This document shows positions 6,921 through 9,661 of a DNA stretch of 9,661 nt, one piece after another. Source of the stretch: Rhodobiaceae bacterium (GTDB lineage Bacteria > Pseudomonadota > Alphaproteobacteria > Parvibaculales > Parvibaculaceae). The notes below the pieces were generated by a model. It ran no database searches, was not told where the DNA came from, and saw only the letters and a program-made list of their open reading frames with translations. The DNA is taken from assembly GCA_002401305.2 (NCBI GenBank), contig NVSO02000121.1, forward strand, positions 1 to 9,661. The letters are read 5' to 3'. The position numbers were made by a program, and so were the translations under genes. Every line of letters starts with the position of its first letter. Within the stretch, counting starts at the first letter, position 1.

Positions 6921-7247
6921 TTGGCACAGCACAGTAATAAACTAGCAAAAATTCAGGCTGTCACAGCCAACCGTCTTTTGGACGGTCATGTGGTGTATTT
7001 CACCGCAGCGGGCGAATGGTCTGATTGGGTGGATGATGTTGTTCTTGCCGACGGCAAAGAAGACGCAGACGCCCTACTCGCAAAGGCTCAGCCTTCCGTA
7101 GAGACACGCCATATTGTGGACCCCTATCTTTTTGAAGTTGATCAAGAAGACGGCAAAATGGTTCCGAAAAGCGTGCGTGAGAAAATTCGTATGGCAGGAC
7201 CGACCATTCGTTTGGACCTTGGCAAACAAGCAGTGGCGCGTTCTTAA
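6921..7247 (+). CDS. DUF2849 domain protein, first gene of the sulfite reduction block
   Basis: This small soluble protein of 108 residues starts at TTG, read MAQHSNKLAKIQAVTANRLL. The start is fixed by a strong GGAGGA (6908-6913) seven bases upstream; an ATG at 6913 is out of frame and stops after ten codons. Family hallmarks are VTANRLLDGHVVYF (14-27), the VDPYLFEV stretch at 66-73, and REKIRMAGPTIRLDLGKQA (86-104). DUF2849 genes characteristically precede cysI in alphaproteobacteria, often after cysG; cysG is not seen here. There is no cysteine, no membrane segment and no known cofactor motif. A role assisting sulfite reductase is inferred from conserved linkage alone. The gap to cysI is 54 bases, so co-transcription is likely. 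Confidence 0.88.
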   Translation: MAQHSNKLAKIQAVTANRLLDGHVVYFTAAGEWSDWVDDVVLADGKEDADALLAKAQPSVETRHIVDPYLFEVDQEDGKMVPKSVREKIRMAGPTIRLDLGKQAVARS

Positions 7248-7301
7248 ATTTCGCACCCTTGTTTTGAATGCACATACTCAATGAAGTGAGTGGATACCGA
7301 C

Positions 7302-8963
7302 ATGTATCGTTACGACCAATTTGACCACAAACTTGTTGCGGAACGCGTTAATCAGTTCCGTGGGCAAGTTGCCCGCCGCATGAGCGGTGAAATGACCGAA
7401 GATGAGTTTAAACCTCTCCGGTTGATGAATGGCGTTTATCTCCAGCTACATGCTTATATGCTGCGCGTCGCGGTGCCATACGGCACGCTGTCGTCGGTGC
7501 AGATGCATAAGCTTGCCGATATTGCGACCAAGTACGACAAAGGCTACGGCCACTTCACAACGCGCCAAAACCTACAATACAATTGGCCAGCGCTTGAAGA
7601 CTTGCCTGCCATTCTTGAGGAATTGGCCGAAGTTGAAATGCACGCCATTCAAACCTCAGGCAATTGCATTCGCAACGTGACTTCTGATCAATATGCGGGT
7701 GCTGCAGCGGATGAAATTGATGATCCTCGGATTTGGTCTGAGATCATTCGTCAATGGTCTACGTTCCACCCGGAATTCACCTTCCTGCCTCGCAAATTTA
7801 AATTTGCTGTAACGGGCTGTTCAAATGACCGCGCTGCCATCCGTGTCCATGACATTGGGATTGAGCTTGTCCGCGGCAAAGACGGCGACGTGGCCTTCGA
7901 CATTTACGTCGGGGGGGGCCAAGGCCGTACCCCTATGATTGGCAAATTGATCGGTGAAGCTATTTCACGCGAAGATCTGCTGGCTTATCTTGAATCCACA
8001 TTGCGGGTTTACAATATGTCTGGTCGCCGGGATCACCTTTACAAATCACGCATCAAGATTTTGGTGCATGACATTGGCGCAGAAGAAATGAAGCGCCGCG
8101 TCGAAGAAGAATTTGTACTGGTCAAAAAACAAGGTGTGCTGGAACTTCCCCAAGAAGAAGTTGACCGTATCCGCGCGTATTTTGAAGCTCCCGATTTCGA
8201 AGCTTTGGATGACGAGTGTGCTGAATTGACCGCTGTCATGGCATCACACAAACGCTTTGGGGCTTGGGTCAACACCAACACCGCAGTACACAAACAAGCT
8301 GGCTATGCGATTGCCAACATCTCCCTTAAGCCTATTGGCGGTGTTGCGGGCGATGCGAGCGATGAGCAAATGCACATTGTGGCTGATCTTGCTGAAAAAT
8401 ATGCCTTCTCAGAAATTCGTGTCACGCATGAGCAAAACTTGGTTCTTGCCCACGTTAAAAAAGCTGACCTATTTGCTCTTTGGGAAACCTTGGAAGCAAA
8501 CGGCATGGGCACACCGAACCTTGGGTTAATTACAGACCAGATTGTCTGCCCCGGGTTGGATTATTGCGCGCTCGCGAATGCACGCTCGATTCCAATCAGT
8601 CAGGAAATCACAGAACGGTTTGCCGATCTGGACCGCCAGCACAACATTGGCGAGCTGAAGCTGAAAATCTCCGGCTGTATCAATGCCTGCGGTCACCACC
8701 ATGTCGGCCACATTGGTATTTTGGGCGTCGACAAAAAAGGCACCGAATATTATCAGGTCACTCTGGGCGGCTCAGCTGATGAATTTACAGCAGTTGGCAA
8801 AATTGTGGGCCGTGCGTTCACAGAGCACGAAATCGTTGATGCGATTGAAACGATCGTAGAGGTTTACCTCGGCCTTCGTGAGAGCCCTGATGAACGTTTC
8901 CTCGATGCGTATCGCCGTGTTGGCATTGCCCCGTTCAAGGAGAAATTATATGCCGATACTTAA
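7302..8963 (+). CDS. cysI: Sulfite reductase hemoprotein (nitrite/sulfite reductase family)
   Basis: This 553-residue enzyme carries siroheme and a 4Fe-4S cluster and should reduce sulfite to sulfide in six electron steps in the cytoplasm. It has the two repeated ferredoxin-like and siroheme-binding halves. Probable siroheme contacts are Arg88 (TTRQ), Arg124 (NCIRNVTS) and Lys165/Lys167 (LPRKFKF). The cluster ligands are Cys416 and Cys422 (CPGLDYC), then Cys459 and Cys463 (SGCINACGHHH). The alphaproteobacterial form has HHHVGHIGILGV after the last cysteines. Assimilatory nitrite reductase is an alternative from the same family, but the DUF2849 and DUF934 neighbours strongly favour sulfite. 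I chose ATG 7302 (MYRYDQFD) because homologues start there; an in-frame GTG at 7290 adds four residues. No cysJ lies nearby, so the electron donor may be ferredoxin or another reductase. A run of eight G at 7911-7918 encodes V-G-G-G without breaking the frame. Confidence 0.93.
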   Translation: MYRYDQFDHKLVAERVNQFRGQVARRMSGEMTEDEFKPLRLMNGVYLQLHAYMLRVAVPYGTLSSVQMHKLADIATKYDKGYGHFTTRQNLQYNWPALEDLPAILEELAEVEMHAIQTSGNCIRNVTSDQYAGAAADEIDDPRIWSEIIRQWSTFHPEFTFLPRKFKFAVTGCSNDRAAIRVHDIGIELVRGKDGDVAFDIYVGGGQGRTPMIGKLIGEAISREDLLAYLESTLRVYNMSGRRDHLYKSRIKILVHDIGAEEMKRRVEEEFVLVKKQGVLELPQEEVDRIRAYFEAPDFEALDDECAELTAVMASHKRFGAWVNTNTAVHKQAGYAIANISLKPIGGVAGDASDEQMHIVADLAEKYAFSEIRVTHEQNLVLAHVKKADLFALWETLEANGMGTPNLGLITDQIVCPGLDYCALANARSIPISQEITERFADLDRQHNIGELKLKISGCINACGHHHVGHIGILGVDKKGTEYYQVTLGGSADEFTAVGKIVGRAFTEHEIVDAIETIVEVYLGLRESPDERFLDAYRRVGIAPFKEKLYADT

Positions 8964-9438
8964 AAAAGGCGCATGGACCTCCGATGAGTGGATCTCTGTT
9001 GATGATGACACCGAGCTACCGGCCAAAGGCGACCTACTTGTTTCCCTAACCCGCTATCAGGAAAACACCGAAGCCCTCACCGCGCGTGCGGGCAAACTCG
9101 GTGTGCGACTTGAAGCCAGCGAAGCGCCAGAAGCCATTGCCGATGTGGTTGGATCATTTGATCTCATCACCATCGACTTTCCCGCCTTCAAAGATGGTCG
9201 TGGCTATTCCTACGCCCGTCTTTTGCGGGAGCGGTTCGGCTATACTGGTGAGCTGCGGGCTGTTGGTAATGTGTTGCGCGACCAGCTCTCTTTGATGTGG
9301 CGGTGTGGGTTTGATGCCTTCCACGTCAATCAGTCGATTACACCTGAGGTGTTTGCGGAATCCATCGGAGAGCTGACATTAGTTTATCAACCAACCGGCG
9401 TTACCAAAGATACGATTATGAATGCGCGCCTCAAATAG
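8950..9438 (+). CDS. DUF934 family protein, probable sulfite reduction accessory
   Basis: This 162-residue protein starts MPILKKGAWTSDEWISVDDD. The ATG at 8950 lies inside the end of cysI, overlapping it by 14 bases, and has AAGGAGA (8937-8943) six bases upstream. An in-frame GTG at 8878 would add 24 residues with no homologous look, so I reject it. The family core is DFPAFKDGRGYSYARLLRER (76-95), then GELRAVGNVLRDQLSLMWRC (100-119) and GFDAF (120-124). DUF934 (COG3749) is commonly annotated as an oxidoreductase probably involved in sulfite reduction because it follows cysI, but I see no cofactor-binding motif and only one cysteine (Cys119). The overlap implies translational coupling and matched amounts of the two proteins. 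In many relatives cysH follows; here a terminator follows instead. Confidence 0.92.
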   Translation: MPILKKGAWTSDEWISVDDDTELPAKGDLLVSLTRYQENTEALTARAGKLGVRLEASEAPEAIADVVGSFDLITIDFPAFKDGRGYSYARLLRERFGYTGELRAVGNVLRDQLSLMWRCGFDAFHVNQSITPEVFAESIGELTLVYQPTGVTKDTIMNARLK

Positions 9439-9462
9439 GCTTTGCACATTCGAACCTCCTTT

Positions 9463-9494
9463 AAACCGGGCTGCTCATGCAGTCCGGTTTTTTT
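9463..9494 (+). terminator. Strong intrinsic terminator after DUF934
   Basis: AAACCGGGCTGC (9463-9474) pairs with GCAGTCCGGTTT (9479-9490), giving twelve pairs with one G-U and a TCAT loop. A run of seven T (9488-9494) covers the end of the stem and the tail. It begins 25 bases after the DUF934 stop. This closes the sulfite reduction operon. Confidence 0.92.
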
Positions 9495-9614
9495 GGCTCT
9501 AACGCGGGGATTTTCAAAAAAAGTGCGGAACCGTTAAAATCTGCACTATCTACTTTAGGCTTTACCAACATACCCGCCCCTATTGTGGCATCAGACAGCT
9601 AAGGGGTTAGTGAA
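9495..9614 (+). promoter_or_regulatory. Intergenic region upstream of a right-edge gene
   Basis: The 120 bases contain a short inverted repeat AGTGC (9522-9526) / GCACT (9543-9547) spaced by 16 bases. A -10-like TAAAAT (9535-9540) lies inside it, with only a poor -35-like TTTCAA (9512-9517) upstream. Since a terminator precedes this region, the next gene must have its own promoter here, but I cannot place it firmly. Confidence 0.25.
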
Positions 9615-9661
9615 ATGAGTATGATGATGAGAGCAAGAGTCCGTCCAAAACACAAAGGATC
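9615..9661 (+). CDS. Start of an unidentified gene (cut by window edge)
   Basis: An ATG at 9615 follows AAGGGG (9601-9606) at eight-base spacing, and an in-frame TAA lies at 9600-9602. Fifteen open codons are visible, reading MSMMMRARVRPKHKG, before the window ends. The stretch is basic and not obviously a signal peptide. It is too short to assign a family or be certain it is coding. Confidence 0.4.
   Translation, partial: MSMMMRARVRPKHKG

Noticed and set aside
8878..8949. Upstream GTG start for DUF934
   Set aside because: The extra 24 residues are a shadow of cysI coding sequence, and a strong AAGGAGA precedes the ATG at 8950.

Overview
The window looks like the chromosome of an alphaproteobacterium with moderate GC content. 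The best evidence is the block DUF2849 - CysI-type sulfite reductase - DUF934 (6921-9438), an arrangement typical of alphaproteobacterial assimilatory sulfate reduction. A YcgN-family gene, a class A penicillin-binding protein and a split DUF1214/DUF1254 pair fit the same group. I cannot name a genus. No phage, insertion sequence, CRISPR array, tRNA or rRNA was seen. Nearly every base is assigned to a gene or a short regulatory gap, and no gene-free stretch exceeds 300 bases.

Layout: (1) 1-428, minus strand: a YcgN/UPF0260 cysteine-cluster protein whose last few residues lie beyond the left edge. (2) 648-2687, plus: a bifunctional class A penicillin-binding protein, divergent from ycgN. (3) 2844-3958, plus: two small membrane-anchored proteins, DUF1214 then DUF1254, joined by an ATGA stop/start overlap. 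(4) 4072-6751, plus: a three-gene ABC importer (NMT1/SsuA-like binding protein, ATPase, permease) with overlapping stop and start codons. (5) 6921-9438, plus: the sulfite reduction block, ending in a strong intrinsic terminator at 9463-9494. (6) 9615-9661: the first codons of another gene cut by the right edge.

How the genes fit together: CysI should reduce sulfite to sulfide for cysteine synthesis. No CysJ flavoprotein is in the window, and the accessory roles of DUF2849 and DUF934 are not established. The adjacent importer belongs to a superfamily that includes sulfonate, taurine, nitrate and thiamine-pyrimidine transporters. Its position makes a sulfur substrate attractive, but the sequence does not prove it.

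The least explained material is in two intergenic gaps. The cys-block leader (6752-6920) has a good sigma70-like promoter, alternating TCACA/TGTGA half-sites overlapping its -35, and a bulged 12-bp hairpin in the predicted 5' UTR. The gap before the importer (3959-4071) has a 9-bp hairpin with two alternative pairings, one reaching the Shine-Dalgarno sequence. These are the best leads for something undescribed. I see no evidence of a wholly novel gene system.
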